In this document: piece by piece, positions 42,601 to 52,216 of the stretch
Layout of the letters: each line of letters begins with the position of its first letter
How positions within the stretch are numbered: position 1 is the first letter of the stretch
Assembly: GCF_947495995.1 (NCBI RefSeq)
Contig: NZ_CANMAX010000002.1
Coordinates: 434,001-498,000 of the forward strand
Length of the DNA: 64,000 nt
Direction of reading: 5' to 3'
From: an uncultured Tenacibaculum sp.
GTDB lineage: Bacteria > Bacteroidota > Bacteroidia > Flavobacteriales > Flavobacteriaceae
The notes under the pieces: generated by a model
The model's database searches: none
What the model saw: the letters and a program-made list of their open reading frames with translations, nothing else
What the model was told of the DNA's origin: nothing
Position numbers and translations under genes: made by a program

Positions 42601-43625
42601 GAAGTAGTTTCTTGGGTTACAATTTGCTTTTCTTCTGATTCTATTTGATCGTTACCATACTCGGTGATAACTTCTTCAGATTCTATTCCAATTTCATTTA
42701 AATAACGAGAAAAAATAGCTTGAGATCCGTGAGTTACATAAACTTTCTCTGCATTTGTAGCTTTCACAGCTTTTAGTAATCCATCCCAATCGGCATGATC
42801 ACTTACTACAAAACCAGCATCTACACCTCTCCAACGTCTATTTCCTCTAATTTGCATCCAACCAGAACAAATTGCTGTAGCTGCATTGGGAACTCTTTTC
42901 AGCATTTTACTTCCAAGCAAAGCTGGCGGCATAATGATAATTTTATTCTGAATATCTGCTTTTTTAAAGTTACCATCTAAACGAATAGTATCTGGTATTT
43001 TAACTCCTGAAGCTGTAATTGCAGTATTTATATGATGAATTGCATTATGAACATAGATTTCATCTAATCCTTCTAAAAGTTTCATAATACGTTGTGATTT
43101 TCCTAACGAATAACCAAAAAACACACTTGTTCGGTTATTAGCTTTGTTTTTTGCCACCCAATTATGGATCTGTGATTGAATCGCAGCTTCTGTTTGCCAT
43201 TTATAAATTGGTAATCCGAAAGTACTTTCTGTTATGAATTCGTGACAAGTAATCGGTTCAAAAGGAACAGTTAAATTATCCTCTTTTATCTTGTAATCTC
43301 CTGAAAAAACTACAATTTTTCCTTTGTATTCTAATCGAACTTGAGAAGATCCGATAATATGTCCAGCTGGATGAAAACTAACTTTAACTCCGTTTATTGT
43401 TTTTGACTCATTATAATTAAGTGTTTCTACAGAAATATCTGGACTAATACGATGTTTAAGAATATTTTTAGTGTGTGTATGACACAGATAATGTTTCATT
43501 CCCCATCGAGCATGGTCAGCGTGTCCATGAGATATGACTGCATAATCTACAGGATACCAAGGATCGATGTAAAACTTTCCAGGAATACAATAAATACCTT
43601 TTTTAGTGAAACGAACTATTTTCAT
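42597..43625 (-). CDS. Ligase-associated DNA damage response exonuclease (MBL fold)
   Basis: About 342 residues from MKIVRFTKKGIYC; the frame is open for ten codons further upstream (to 43655), but the family begins at this Met. Metallo-beta-lactamase/beta-CASP-type nuclease, with the metal motif HGHADH (33-38) and further His in AGHIIGSS and VSDHADW. It trims DNA ends and is the first gene of the operon exonuclease-ligase-helicase-PdeM. Confidence 0.92.
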   Translation of the reverse strand: MKIVRFTKKGIYCIPGKFYIDPWYPVDYAVISHGHADHARWGMKHYLCHTHTKNILKHRISPDISVETLNYNESKTINGVKVSFHPAGHIIGSSQVRLEYKGKIVVFSGDYKIKEDNLTVPFEPITCHEFITESTFGLPIYKWQTEAAIQSQIHNWVAKNKANNRTSVFFGYSLGKSQRIMKLLEGLDEIYVHNAIHHINTAITASGVKIPDTIRLDGNFKKADIQNKIIIMPPALLGSKMLKRVPNAATAICSGWMQIRGNRRWRGVDAGFVVSDHADWDGLLKAVKATNAEKVYVTHGSQAIFSRYLNEIGIESEEVITEYGNDQIESEEKQIVTQETTS

Positions 43626-43689
43626 GTTTAACAAATTTAATATATTATTAAACAAATAGTCTTTTTAGAATTACTAATGTAGAATTTTA

Positions 43690-44067
43690 TTAGTTATTTT
43701 CTTTAGACCAAGCTAAATAACCACCTGTTAAGTTATAGATCTTTTTAAAACCAAGTTCATCACATATTTTAGAAGCTTTAGTGCTCCTTTTTCCACTCTT
43801 ACAATACAGATATATAGGTTTTGTTTTATCTAATGTATTCAAATCAGCTTTAAAAGTTGATGAAAAATAGTCTATTGATTTTGCTTTTGGAATATGACCT
43901 TGATCGAATTCTTTAAGAGTTCTAACATCTATTAACTGTACGCTTTCTTTGGTTATAGCTTCCTTATAATCAACTACATTTAATTGAGTTACGTTAGAAG
44001 TTTCTTGAGAAGTATTACAGCTTAAAAAGCTAATCAAAGTAACTAATATTATGAATGATTTTTTCAT
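43690..44067 (-). CDS. Rhodanese-like lipoprotein
   Basis: 125 residues. Signal peptide with lipobox (LISFLSC), then one rhodanese domain with active-site loop CKSGKRS. It should transfer sulfane sulfur in the periplasm or at the outer membrane, perhaps linked to the sulfur cluster at the left of the window. It is just upstream of the repair operon on the same strand, 65 bp away, but probably a separate unit. Confidence 0.88.
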   Translation of the reverse strand: MKKSFIILVTLISFLSCNTSQETSNVTQLNVVDYKEAITKESVQLIDVRTLKEFDQGHIPKAKSIDYFSSTFKADLNTLDKTKPIYLYCKSGKRSTKASKICDELGFKKIYNLTGGYLAWSKENN

Positions 44068-44112
44068 TGATTTGGAAACTATTATGCTCTTTCAAAAATA
44101 ACGATTCAAAAC

Positions 44113-44148
44113 AAAAAAGACAATCAATTAGAATTTGACTGTCTTTTT
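44113..44148. terminator. Bidirectional-looking terminator
   Basis: Stem AAAAGACA / TGTCTTTT extended inward with mismatches, A- and T-tracts on both sides. It would end the DUF1330 transcript read on -. Confidence 0.65.
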
Positions 44149-44244
44149 AAATTATATTTTAGAGAAATCTATTCAGAGTAATACTGTTTATCGCTTCGTT
44201 ATTATTAAAGTTTACATTTTCTTGTGTATTCATTTTAATTAAGT

Positions 44245-44547
44245 TTATTGAGCTAAATCATCTTTAGCTTCAATTAAAAAATGATGACTTACAGAACCTG
44301 CCGTACGAGCTTTCAAATGCGGTACATATTCTGGATCTTTCATAAAATTTAAAGCGGCTTCTTTTGGTGGCCATTCTAAAATTATTCTTAAAGCAGCACC
44401 AGCGTCATCTCCTTCAATTTGTTCGTGAGATGCAGTTCTTGCTAAATACTTTCCTCCGTGTTTTTTTACTATTACTCCAGTCTCAGCGATATAAGCTGGA
44501 ATCCATGTGTCTACTGTAGGTCTAACATCTAATACTGAATAAAACAT
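44245..44547 (-). CDS. DUF1330-type small protein
   Basis: 100 residues, dimeric alpha/beta barrel (ferredoxin-like) type: VIVKKHGGKYLARTASHEQIEGD ... ILEWPPKEAALNFMKDPEYVPH is close to the DUF1330 signature. Function unknown; family members are found near oxidative or stress genes. It is divergent from the TonB receptor gene. A 24-codon frame immediately downstream (44159-44233, -) starting MNTQENVNFN was seen but is too short to support. Confidence 0.75.
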   Translation of the reverse strand: MFYSVLDVRPTVDTWIPAYIAETGVIVKKHGGKYLARTASHEQIEGDDAGAALRIILEWPPKEAALNFMKDPEYVPHLKARTAGSVSHHFLIEAKDDLAQ

Positions 44548-44804
44548 ATTTTATTTTTTTAATTATTTACACCACAAAATTAGTGTAACAATAAAAGTTT
44601 TGTCGAGTAAAAAAAAAGGTGATATGAGTAAAAAATGAAGTTATAAAATGATAACATGAATGAAATCAATAACTCACAAAAATCGTGAATAAAAACAGAT
44701 GTTAAGGGCTTGTTAATTTGTCTTAAATAGACTTAAAATCATGGTTGTTTTTTTAGATTTACACGCTGATAAATGACAAACTTAAATCAACCATCACGTA
44801 AAAA

Positions 44805-47012
44805 ATGAAGTATCTAATTACAGTATGTAGTTTATTATGCATACAACAGTTCTTCGCACAAACTTTAAAAGGAAAAGTAGTATCGCAAGACAACATTTCA
44901 ATAGTAGAAGCACATATTTATAATACAAACGATAAGCATCATACGCATAGTAATCAAAGAGGTGCTTTTGTTTTACATCATGTCACTATTGGAGACACTT
45001 TAATCATCAGCCATATAAACTTCAAAAAGAAAGAAGTTGTAGTAAAAGATTTAAATCCGATAACAATTACTTTAGAAGAAAACTTAGTCTCTCTTGAAGA
45101 AATTACAATCGCAAAAAAATTAAATGCTCTAAATGTAATTACAGATGTAGACATTCAAACAAATCCAGTAAATTCTTCACAAGAAATTCTACAAAAAGTT
45201 CCAGGACTATTTATTGGTCAACATGCCGGTGGTGGAAAAGCTGAACAAATTTTCCTTCGTGGTTTCGATATTGATCATGGCACTGATATCACAATCACAG
45301 CAGATGGACTTCCAGTAAACATGGTTTCTCATGCACACGGACAAGGTTATGCTGACTTACATTTTGTAATTCCTGAAACAGTTGACAAAATTGATTTTGG
45401 AAAAGGAGCTTATTATGCAGATAAAGGAAACTTTAATACAGCTGGTTATGTAAACTTTAAAACTAAGAGTAGATTATCATCGAACACATTAAAACTTGAT
45501 GTTGGTCAGTTTAACACTAAACGTTTGTTAGGAATGTTTAATGTGGTAAATAACAATAAACACAGTGCTTATATTGCTTCAGAATATATACTTACAGATG
45601 GTTATTTTGAAAGTCCACAAAACTTCAACCGCTTAAATATTTTTGGGAAATATACTGTTAACGTTACTGATTCTGATAAAGTAGGTTTAACTGTTTCTCA
45701 TTTTACAAGTAAATGGGATGCTTCAGGTCAAATTCCACAGCGTGCTGTTGATAGTGAATTAATCACACGATTTGGTGCAATAGATGATACAGAAGGAGGA
45801 TCTACGAGTCGTACCAATGCATTACTTACGTATGACAAAATAATTTCTGATCATTCATCAATCAAAAATAAGATCTTTTACAACAAATATGATTTTGAAT
45901 TGTTTTCAAACTTTACTTTTTTCTTAGATGATCCTGTAAATGGTGATCAAATTAAACAAAAAGAAACACGTAAAATCTTTGGTTTAACAATTGATTATAA
46001 GCAAGATTTCAATTCTATTGATGGAAGTTTTTCTGCTGGAATAAGCTTAAGAAATGATCAGAGTTTTGGTAATGAATTAGCAAATACAGTAAATCGTAGA
46101 CAAACTTTAAATAGAATTCAGTTTGGTGATATTAATGAAACTAATATTGGAACTTACGCTAGCGCTAATTTCAACTTTGGAAAATTTACTATTAATCCAG
46201 CTTTACGTTTCGATTATTTCAATTTTGAATATAATGACAACTTACAAACAGCTTATGAAACACAGTCTGAAACGGCAAGTATTGTGAGTCCGAAGTTAAA
46301 TATCTTCTATAATCATAACGACAACACACAGTTTTACTTAAAAACTGGTAAAGGATTTCATTCAAATGATACTCGTGTAGTTGTTGCTCAAAATGGAAAT
46401 ACAATTTTACCTGCTTCGTATGGATTTGATGCTGGTGTTGTTTGGAAACCGATTCCTAGAATTTTAATTAACACAGCATATTGGTATTTATTCTTAGAAC
46501 AAGAATTTGTATATGTTGGAGATGCTGGAATTGTAGAACCTAGCGGAAAAACTAATCGTCAGGGAATTGATTTTAGTTTAAGATATGAACCAATCGATCA
46601 ACTTTATTTCAATTTTGATGCAAATTATACACATGCAAGAGCTTCAGAAGAATTAGACGGACAAGATTTTATCCCGCTTGCTCCTGATTTTACAATAACA
46701 AGTGGATTAAGTTATAAAAGCAAGTCTGGATTCTTTGGAAGTGCTCAGTTAAGGCATATAAAAGATAGGCCTGCAAATGAAGATAATTCTATAGTTGCCG
46801 AAGGTTATACAATTACTGATTTAAATGTTGGTTATGAATTTAGGAACATCACTTTAGGAGTTCAAGTAAAAAACCTTTTCGATACTGAATGGAATGAAAC
46901 TCAATTTGCTACAGAATCTCGTTTACAAAGTGAAGTAAATTCTGTTGAAGAAATTCATTTTACACCAGGTACTCCATTTTTCTTAACAGGAAGTATCACA
47001 GTAAGATTTTAA
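44805..47012 (+). CDS. TonB-dependent receptor
   Basis: 735 residues. Signal peptide (MKYLITVCSLLCIQQFFAQ), carboxypeptidase-regulatory-like domain (20-95) with a His-rich NDKHHTHSN patch, plug domain (about 115-220, QEILQKVPGLFIGQHAG, FLRGFDIDHGTDI), then a beta barrel ending in the outer-membrane signature SITVRF. It imports an unknown ligand with TonB energy. No SusD partner follows, so a metal complex, siderophore or vitamin is more likely than a glycan. The His patch may hint at a metal. It is convergent with an AraC regulator, separated by a shared terminator (47034-47066). Confidence 0.9.
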   Translation: MKYLITVCSLLCIQQFFAQTLKGKVVSQDNISIVEAHIYNTNDKHHTHSNQRGAFVLHHVTIGDTLIISHINFKKKEVVVKDLNPITITLEENLVSLEEITIAKKLNALNVITDVDIQTNPVNSSQEILQKVPGLFIGQHAGGGKAEQIFLRGFDIDHGTDITITADGLPVNMVSHAHGQGYADLHFVIPETVDKIDFGKGAYYADKGNFNTAGYVNFKTKSRLSSNTLKLDVGQFNTKRLLGMFNVVNNNKHSAYIASEYILTDGYFESPQNFNRLNIFGKYTVNVTDSDKVGLTVSHFTSKWDASGQIPQRAVDSELITRFGAIDDTEGGSTSRTNALLTYDKIISDHSSIKNKIFYNKYDFELFSNFTFFLDDPVNGDQIKQKETRKIFGLTIDYKQDFNSIDGSFSAGISLRNDQSFGNELANTVNRRQTLNRIQFGDINETNIGTYASANFNFGKFTINPALRFDYFNFEYNDNLQTAYETQSETASIVSPKLNIFYNHNDNTQFYLKTGKGFHSNDTRVVVAQNGNTILPASYGFDAGVVWKPIPRILINTAYWYLFLEQEFVYVGDAGIVEPSGKTNRQGIDFSLRYEPIDQLYFNFDANYTHARASEELDGQDFIPLAPDFTITSGLSYKSKSGFFGSAQLRHIKDRPANEDNSIVAEGYTITDLNVGYEFRNITLGVQVKNLFDTEWNETQFATESRLQSEVNSVEEIHFTPGTPFFLTGSITVRF

Positions 47013-47033
47013 AATATATCTAGTACAAGAAGA

Positions 47034-47066
47034 TAAAAAAGGGAGCTTTACAGTTCCCTTTTTTTA
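47034..47066. terminator. Bidirectional terminator between TonB receptor and AraC gene
   Basis: Stem AAAGGGA / TCCCTTT with A- and T-tracts on either side, serving both convergent genes. Confidence 0.8.
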
Positions 47067-47924
47067 TTTTAAACTTTCTTTAAAAGCACCTATCGTAGTT
47101 CCTTTATAAGCCAAGAAGGTTTTATTTAAATGACTAGCGTCTGTAAAACCTAATTCTAAAGCTATTTCAGAAAATTGCATGTCTGTGTATTTTAAACGAG
47201 TTTCTACTAAGTTTAATTTATAATTCAAGATATACTTCTTAATACTCATTCCCATATGTTTTTTAAAGTATTGTCCGATATAATTATCAGCAATCCCAAA
47301 TTCTTCTGCTAAATGTGTGTTCGTGATTACTTTAGAATCATAAATATGAGTTTGAATATAATTAATAAGATCTTGAACTTTCGATTTTGGTTTATTTACA
47401 GTTAAATGCGTAGCATTTTCCCTCATATTTCGAGCAATTAAATGCAATACGACAGATAAAGAGTTCTCAATAATAAATAAATCATTTGCGCTGTTCTTAA
47501 GGTATTCTTTAGTTAATAATTTCACCAAAGAAGTAACATTTTCTTTTTCAAAAGATTCTTTAAAATCTAGTAAACGTAATTGCTTTATTTCATTATATAA
47601 AATCCCTTCTTTTTGACGAAACCAATTATTTATTGGTAAAGTAGCATTTGCTTCACTAGTTGTGTTAAAAAAGCTTTTTAAGAATTTTATAGTTGTCACC
47701 GTTGTAGAAGAATCTACATTTACAGTATAAATATCATCAGGAATAAATACAAAAACACTGTTATCTACATAAGGAACAGTGCTTCCATTAATTTTTAAAT
47801 TACCAGTTCCTTTTTCAAAATATAACACTTCAAAAAAACGAATACTAGTATATCTACAGAAATCGAAATATGTTTCGTTTTCGTAATGCTGTAGTACAAA
47901 GTTATTTATAATAGTTCTTGGCAA
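47064..47924 (-). CDS. AraC family transcriptional regulator
   Basis: 286 residues. Cupin-like N-terminal half and AraC DNA-binding domain (about 185-285, LAEEFGIADNYIGQYFKKHMGMSIKKYI ... LELGFTDASHLNKTFLAYKG). It lies convergent to the TonB receptor, which may be its target, but nothing shows this directly. There is no membrane segment. Confidence 0.88.
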   Translation of the reverse strand: MPRTIINNFVLQHYENETYFDFCRYTSIRFFEVLYFEKGTGNLKINGSTVPYVDNSVFVFIPDDIYTVNVDSSTTVTTIKFLKSFFNTTSEANATLPINNWFRQKEGILYNEIKQLRLLDFKESFEKENVTSLVKLLTKEYLKNSANDLFIIENSLSVVLHLIARNMRENATHLTVNKPKSKVQDLINYIQTHIYDSKVITNTHLAEEFGIADNYIGQYFKKHMGMSIKKYILNYKLNLVETRLKYTDMQFSEIALELGFTDASHLNKTFLAYKGTTIGAFKESLK

Positions 47925-47965
47925 TAGACGAATTTTACAAAGAATAAAATTACTATAAAATTGGT

Positions 47966-48844
47966 TTACTTCACAATCAATTTATAACCCACACCATGAA
48001 CATTGGTAATTTTAACATTGGTATCTTCTACTAATTTCTTTCGTAACTTAGAAATGTAAGTATCTAAACTTCTGCTAACCACTACTCCATTATCTTCCCA
48101 TACTTTTTTAGTAAGTTCTTCTCTTTTTACTGTCTGATTCTTATTTTCAACTAAAATCAGCAGTAAATCACACTCTTTTTTAGATAGATTCATTTCAGCA
48201 GAATTTCTTATCAAAATGTTTCGATCTGGTAAAAAAGAATAATTACCAATACTTATTTTAATTTCTTCATTTTCTAGATTACTTTTTGAAGAATTTCTCT
48301 TTTTAAACCAGAATAAGATTGAAATTATAATAAACACAAGTGGAATTAAACCATAGAGATAATTTGTAGTTGTATCGGTTTTAAAATCAATTGTTCCAGT
48401 AAACTTAACTTGAATTGTATAACAACTTTTGCCTAAAATTCTATTAGCACAAGGTATAATTCCTTCTTTTTCTTTTGCTTTCATTAAATAACTATACGCC
48501 ACTTCATTATCTAAACACTGAAAAACTTGAACGATATAATCGTCAGGCAGTTTAGCTTTTTGAAAATTATTTTTAATTAAGCTAACTAACTTATCTGGCT
48601 CTATTTCTAAACTATTCGGAAAAGACACTTCATAAAGGAAAGGATCGATTTCTTTTACTGGTTTTACTGGAGTAGTTAAATCTTCATTTAAAACCAAAAG
48701 TTCGTGACCAACATTTCGTAAAGAGATTTTAACTGTTTCAGAAAAATGTTCGTTTGAAGATGAAGAAGTACATGCAACTATATTTATAAGAAATACAAGT
48801 GCAATACTGCGTAAATAAATAGAAAAGTTATTTTTAAAAATCAT
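47966..48844 (-). CDS. ToxR-like membrane-bound winged-helix regulator with lipobox
   Basis: About 292 residues from MIFKNNFSIYLRS (ATG 48844; five codons more are open upstream). An N-terminal hydrophobic signal ends in a lipobox-like LINIVAC; a periplasmic domain (30-165) with paired Cys (CANRILGKSC) follows, then a membrane helix (LIPLVFIIISILFWF) and a C-terminal OmpR/PhoB winged helix (about 200-292). The DNA-binding part is in the cytosol and the sensor outside, the reverse of ToxR. Divergent from the lipoprotein gene at 49011; three tandem CTTTTGACACTT-type sites lie between them. Confidence 0.82.
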   Translation of the reverse strand: MIFKNNFSIYLRSIALVFLINIVACTSSSSNEHFSETVKISLRNVGHELLVLNEDLTTPVKPVKEIDPFLYEVSFPNSLEIEPDKLVSLIKNNFQKAKLPDDYIVQVFQCLDNEVAYSYLMKAKEKEGIIPCANRILGKSCYTIQVKFTGTIDFKTDTTTNYLYGLIPLVFIIISILFWFKKRNSSKSNLENEEIKISIGNYSFLPDRNILIRNSAEMNLSKKECDLLLILVENKNQTVKREELTKKVWEDNGVVVSRSLDTYISKLRKKLVEDTNVKITNVHGVGYKLIVK

Positions 48845-48881
48845 TGCAACAAATAACACATAATTTTACCACTTTTTATAG

Positions 48882-48940
48882 CTTTTGACACTTCTTTTAC
48901 ACTCTTTTGACACTTTTTGGAAGTACAAAATATAACTTTG
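48882..48940 (+). promoter_or_regulatory. Tandem operator repeats and promoter of lipoprotein gene
   Basis: CTTTTGACACTT at 48882-48893 and again at 48904-48915, 22 bp apart, with a similar CTTTTACACT between them at 48894. A perfect -7 box TAACTTTG follows at 48933-48940. Direct repeats phased at about one helical turn are typical for OmpR/PhoB-type winged-helix proteins, so the adjacent ToxR-like regulator is the likely binder. Confidence 0.6.
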
Positions 48941-49010
48941 GAATATCAAAAATGAAATAAAATTTCGCGATAATTTTTCATAAATTACTAATTATTAAAT
49001 CAATAAAAAA

Positions 49011-49595
49011 ATGATTAAATATATATTCTTAAGTGTTATCTTATTTGTCGGTGTTTCATGTCAGTCAGAAAATAAAACTGAGAAAAAACAAGATAATACA
49101 GTTGCTGAAACAGTAAAAACGAACAATTATATTAGTCCTTACGACAGTTTTAATTATGACGTTTCAAAAGATGTTGATCCTTATAAATTATCGCTAAACA
49201 CTTTTCAAATTGCAAAAGATGAATTTAGTTTAGAAGTAAATATTGAATTAAATCAAGGTTCATTTTTTGTATCTCCAAAATCTAAAGGAAGTTTTAAAGG
49301 CAAATTCAGAATTGAATTTAATGAGAACAATCATCTTGAAATAGATAAAGCTTTTACTGAAAGTCCAGAATCTAAAGAAGTATTCGATTCTCATCCTTAT
49401 GTGAATGGCTACGTAAACTGGGTAAAAGAAAATACGAAATACAATAAAACTCTAAAACTTAAAGAGAAAAAAGGAAATTTTACAGTTACAGGTGTAATTA
49501 AATTCGTTATCGAGCCAAAATGTACATTAGAAGAAATTCCTTTTATCTTGATTTATGAAAACGGTGAATTAATTGTTAGAAGAGATATGTGTTAA
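49011..49595 (+). CDS. Lipoprotein, probable target of the ToxR-like regulator
   Basis: 194 residues. Signal peptide with lipobox (ILFVGVSC), acidic/Lys linker, then a strand-rich domain (LEVNIELNQGSFFVSPKSKGSFKGKF ... IEPKCTLEEIPFILIYENGELIVRRDMC) with two Cys near the end that could form a disulfide. No family recognised. Divergent from the regulator gene, with shared operator region; a sensor or partner role is possible. Confidence 0.65.
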   Translation: MIKYIFLSVILFVGVSCQSENKTEKKQDNTVAETVKTNNYISPYDSFNYDVSKDVDPYKLSLNTFQIAKDEFSLEVNIELNQGSFFVSPKSKGSFKGKFRIEFNENNHLEIDKAFTESPESKEVFDSHPYVNGYVNWVKENTKYNKTLKLKEKKGNFTVTGVIKFVIEPKCTLEEIPFILIYENGELIVRRDMC

Positions 49596-49652
49596 TAAAT
49601 ATGCTTACGAAATCTGTAATACAGCTATTTCTTTTAATATTTTTGAAAACCT

Positions 49653-50513
49653 ATGCATTCTAGAAATATCCATAAAGATACGCCGTATAATTTCGATCAA
49701 TTATTAAAAGTTAATCCAGATTTAAAAGCATTTATCTTTACTAATGAATACAATACAACTACCATAGATTTTGGAAATCCGAAAGCTGTGGTAGCTTTGA
49801 ATAAAGCACTTTTAAAAGCTTTTTATAATGTAGAAAACTGGGAATTGCCAGAAGGATATTTATGCCCGCCAATTCCTAGTAGAGTTGATTATATTCATCA
49901 TGTAGCAGATTTGTTACCTAACAAAGCATCGATAAAAGGTATTGATATTGGTGTGGGTGCGAATGCTATTTACTGTATTCTCGGAGCACAAGTTTATAAT
50001 TGGCAAATGCTTGGAAGCGATATTAACTCAGAAAGTGTCGCTATAGCACAAAAAAACATCAATTATACTCCTAATACAGCTGAAAAAGTTAAAATTGTTT
50101 ATCAAGAAAATAATGCAAATATCTTTGACGGATTGATTAAACCTGATGATTTCTATGATTTTTCTGTTTGTAATCCACCTTTTCATAGTTCAGAGAAGGA
50201 AGCAAAAAACAGTGCTCTTCGTAAAATCACAAACTTAAATCAGAAGGATTTTGATCTTAACTTTGGTGGACAAGCAAATGAATTATGGTGTAATGGTGGT
50301 GAAGCTTTATTTTTAAAACGAATGATAAAACAAAGTGCTACTTTTAAAAAGCAAGTAGGATATTTCACTAGTTTAGTTTCTAAAAAAGAAAGTTTACAAA
50401 AGCTCGAAAAACAATTAACCAAACTAAAAGCCAGTTATAAAATTATTCCTATGCAACATGGAAATAAAATTACACGAATTTTAGTTTGGTCATTTATTCA
50501 TAAGTTAACTTAA
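49653..50513 (+). CDS. rlmF: 23S rRNA (adenine-1618 N6)-methyltransferase RlmF
   Basis: 286 residues. Class I methyltransferase with SAM loop GIDIGVGANAIY and catalytic motif CNPPFHSSEKEA (NPPF). N-terminal HSRNIHKD and DYIHHVADL are RlmF signatures. It methylates A1618 of 23S rRNA. The gene is convergent with the DUF4251 gene (10 bp between stops). Confidence 0.93.
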   Translation: MHSRNIHKDTPYNFDQLLKVNPDLKAFIFTNEYNTTTIDFGNPKAVVALNKALLKAFYNVENWELPEGYLCPPIPSRVDYIHHVADLLPNKASIKGIDIGVGANAIYCILGAQVYNWQMLGSDINSESVAIAQKNINYTPNTAEKVKIVYQENNANIFDGLIKPDDFYDFSVCNPPFHSSEKEAKNSALRKITNLNQKDFDLNFGGQANELWCNGGEALFLKRMIKQSATFKKQVGYFTSLVSKKESLQKLEKQLTKLKASYKIIPMQHGNKITRILVWSFIHKLT

Positions 50514-50523
50514 AATATCTGTG

Positions 50524-51069
50524 CTAGTTTACAACTGTTCCAGAGTATTGTATAGGAAACCTATGAGTAGAGTTAATATTGATTTGTGTTCTTAAGTTTT
50601 TAAATACAATTAATGTTACATCGTAACTTTCTGTATTTGAATTTTTATCGCGTACAGTAAATTGTATTTTATGATTGTTTCTCTTCGTTTTTGAAGTTTT
50701 ATAATTTGTAATTTTTGAATCAAATTCAATACCGATGTTCGTACTTCCGTAATTACTGGTAAATTGTCTTTCTCCATAATACGGTAAATATCCAGTAGAA
50801 ATAGAATCTTTATTAAACTTAAAAACGTTCGTATGACTTGATATATCAATCATGTTAGGTGAACTCCCATTTGCATAAAAAATTGCAGTTGGTAAAGCAT
50901 TTAAAGAAGTTGTATTTCTTGGAAATGCTTTTTGAGAATCAACACTAAATGGTTTTCCTTCAACTATTTCGTTAAACTTTTGTAATTGTACTGCAGTATA
51001 ATTTTGATTTGTAGAAGCACAACTATAACACAATACAAAAACAACTAAAAATTTGAAAATCTTAATCAT
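50524..51069 (-). CDS. DUF4251-type lipoprotein
   Basis: 181 residues. Lipobox FVLCYSC, then a strand-rich domain with GYLPYYGERQFTSNYGSTNIGIEF ... HKIQFTVRDKNSNTESYDVTLIVFKNLRTQININ, matching the DUF4251 family of Bacteroidota. Its function is unknown; surface or periplasmic location is expected. Confidence 0.75.
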   Translation of the reverse strand: MIKIFKFLVVFVLCYSCASTNQNYTAVQLQKFNEIVEGKPFSVDSQKAFPRNTTSLNALPTAIFYANGSSPNMIDISSHTNVFKFNKDSISTGYLPYYGERQFTSNYGSTNIGIEFDSKITNYKTSKTKRNNHKIQFTVRDKNSNTESYDVTLIVFKNLRTQININSTHRFPIQYSGTVVN

Positions 51070-51135
51070 AATATGTTGTTTTCTATAAAATTAACAAAAA
51101 AGCAGATAATATACTGAAAACTAAGTGTTAAAATA

Positions 51136-52197
51136 TTAAGAGTTCGTAATGTTATTTTCTTTTTTGAATACTGATGGAGTTACTCCAACAAACTTTTTAA
51201 ATGCTGAGTTAAAAGAAGATAAACTATTAAAACCGACATCAAATGCAATGGAAGATATCTTATAGTTCTCTCTTTCTTTTGACAACAGTTCTCTTTTAGC
51301 TTCTAAAATTCTATAATGATTTATAAAATCATTAAAATTTTGCTTACTGTATTCATTTATTATTCCCGATGTTTTTTGTGTACTTAATCCTAATAATTTA
51401 CTTAATTCAGTTAACGAAATATTGGGATTTAAAAACTGTTTTTCATCTATTATATAATTTGTTATTCGTTTAAAAAACAAATCATCGTCATTAGTTTTAA
51501 AAGCATTTCCGTCAATATCTATGCTATTCAATTCAAATGCTTTATACGTTAGAAAATAAATAGCCAAACTGTATAACACCGGACCAATTATATACGGAAT
51601 TGTATTTTCAATAATATTCAAAAAATAGGAAATCCAGATTACAATACAACAAATCACCAATAGTTGTAGCCAAGTAATAATTGCTTTTTGCGATTTTGTG
51701 TATGTACTTATTTCTAATTTCTTTACTTGTTTTAAAACTCTATATGACAAAGCTATGTAAACTATAAAGTGCAGATAAATAAAAATTAATGTACTACCGA
51801 AAAGTATAACAGCTTCTTTATTATTTTCATCAAACCAATCTTTTGTAATAAATAAACTTAAACTTGAAACCATTAAAAAAGGTAACATTTCTAAAGTATT
51901 AGCTTTTTGAATTTTAAAATTAGGTATTGTCATCACTTTAAAATACCACCTTAACAAAGGACCTATCAATAGAATGAATGCTAAACCTATAAAAATGAAA
52001 ATCGGTTCTAATTCGTCTCCAAAATTTAATAGAATGGACTTCCCTACTCTAAAAGCCATAAAAACTAGAATTAGAGCCAATAAAGTATTAGATAACATTT
52101 TTTTCTTTTTGAAAAATGCTAAATAAATGGCAAAAGAAATACCATGTAAAAGTCCGGCACTACTGAGAATAATCAGAAATATATCAGAAAAATTCAA
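51136..52197 (-). CDS. AraC family regulator with 7-helix membrane domain
   Basis: 353 residues. About seven membrane helices (1-215) form an integral sensor domain, then an AraC DNA-binding domain (about 250-350, LTELSKLLGLSTQKTSGIINEYSKQNFNDFINHYRILEAKREL ... IAFDVGFNSLSSFNSAFKKFVGVTPS). Such fused sensors are common in Flavobacteria; ligand unknown. It lies 19 bp downstream of the DJ-1/PfpI gene on the same strand, so it is probably co-transcribed with it. Confidence 0.85.
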   Translation of the reverse strand: MNFSDIFLIILSSAGLLHGISFAIYLAFFKKKKMLSNTLLALILVFMAFRVGKSILLNFGDELEPIFIFIGLAFILLIGPLLRWYFKVMTIPNFKIQKANTLEMLPFLMVSSLSLFITKDWFDENNKEAVILFGSTLIFIYLHFIVYIALSYRVLKQVKKLEISTYTKSQKAIITWLQLLVICCIVIWISYFLNIIENTIPYIIGPVLYSLAIYFLTYKAFELNSIDIDGNAFKTNDDDLFFKRITNYIIDEKQFLNPNISLTELSKLLGLSTQKTSGIINEYSKQNFNDFINHYRILEAKRELLSKERENYKISSIAFDVGFNSLSSFNSAFKKFVGVTPSVFKKENNITNS

Positions 52198-52216
52198 TTC
52201 TTTATTTTTCTCAAAT

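Noticed and set aside
44159-44233. 24-codon frame on - starting MNTQENVNFN after the DUF1330 gene
   Set aside because: Too short to support; no conserved context visible.
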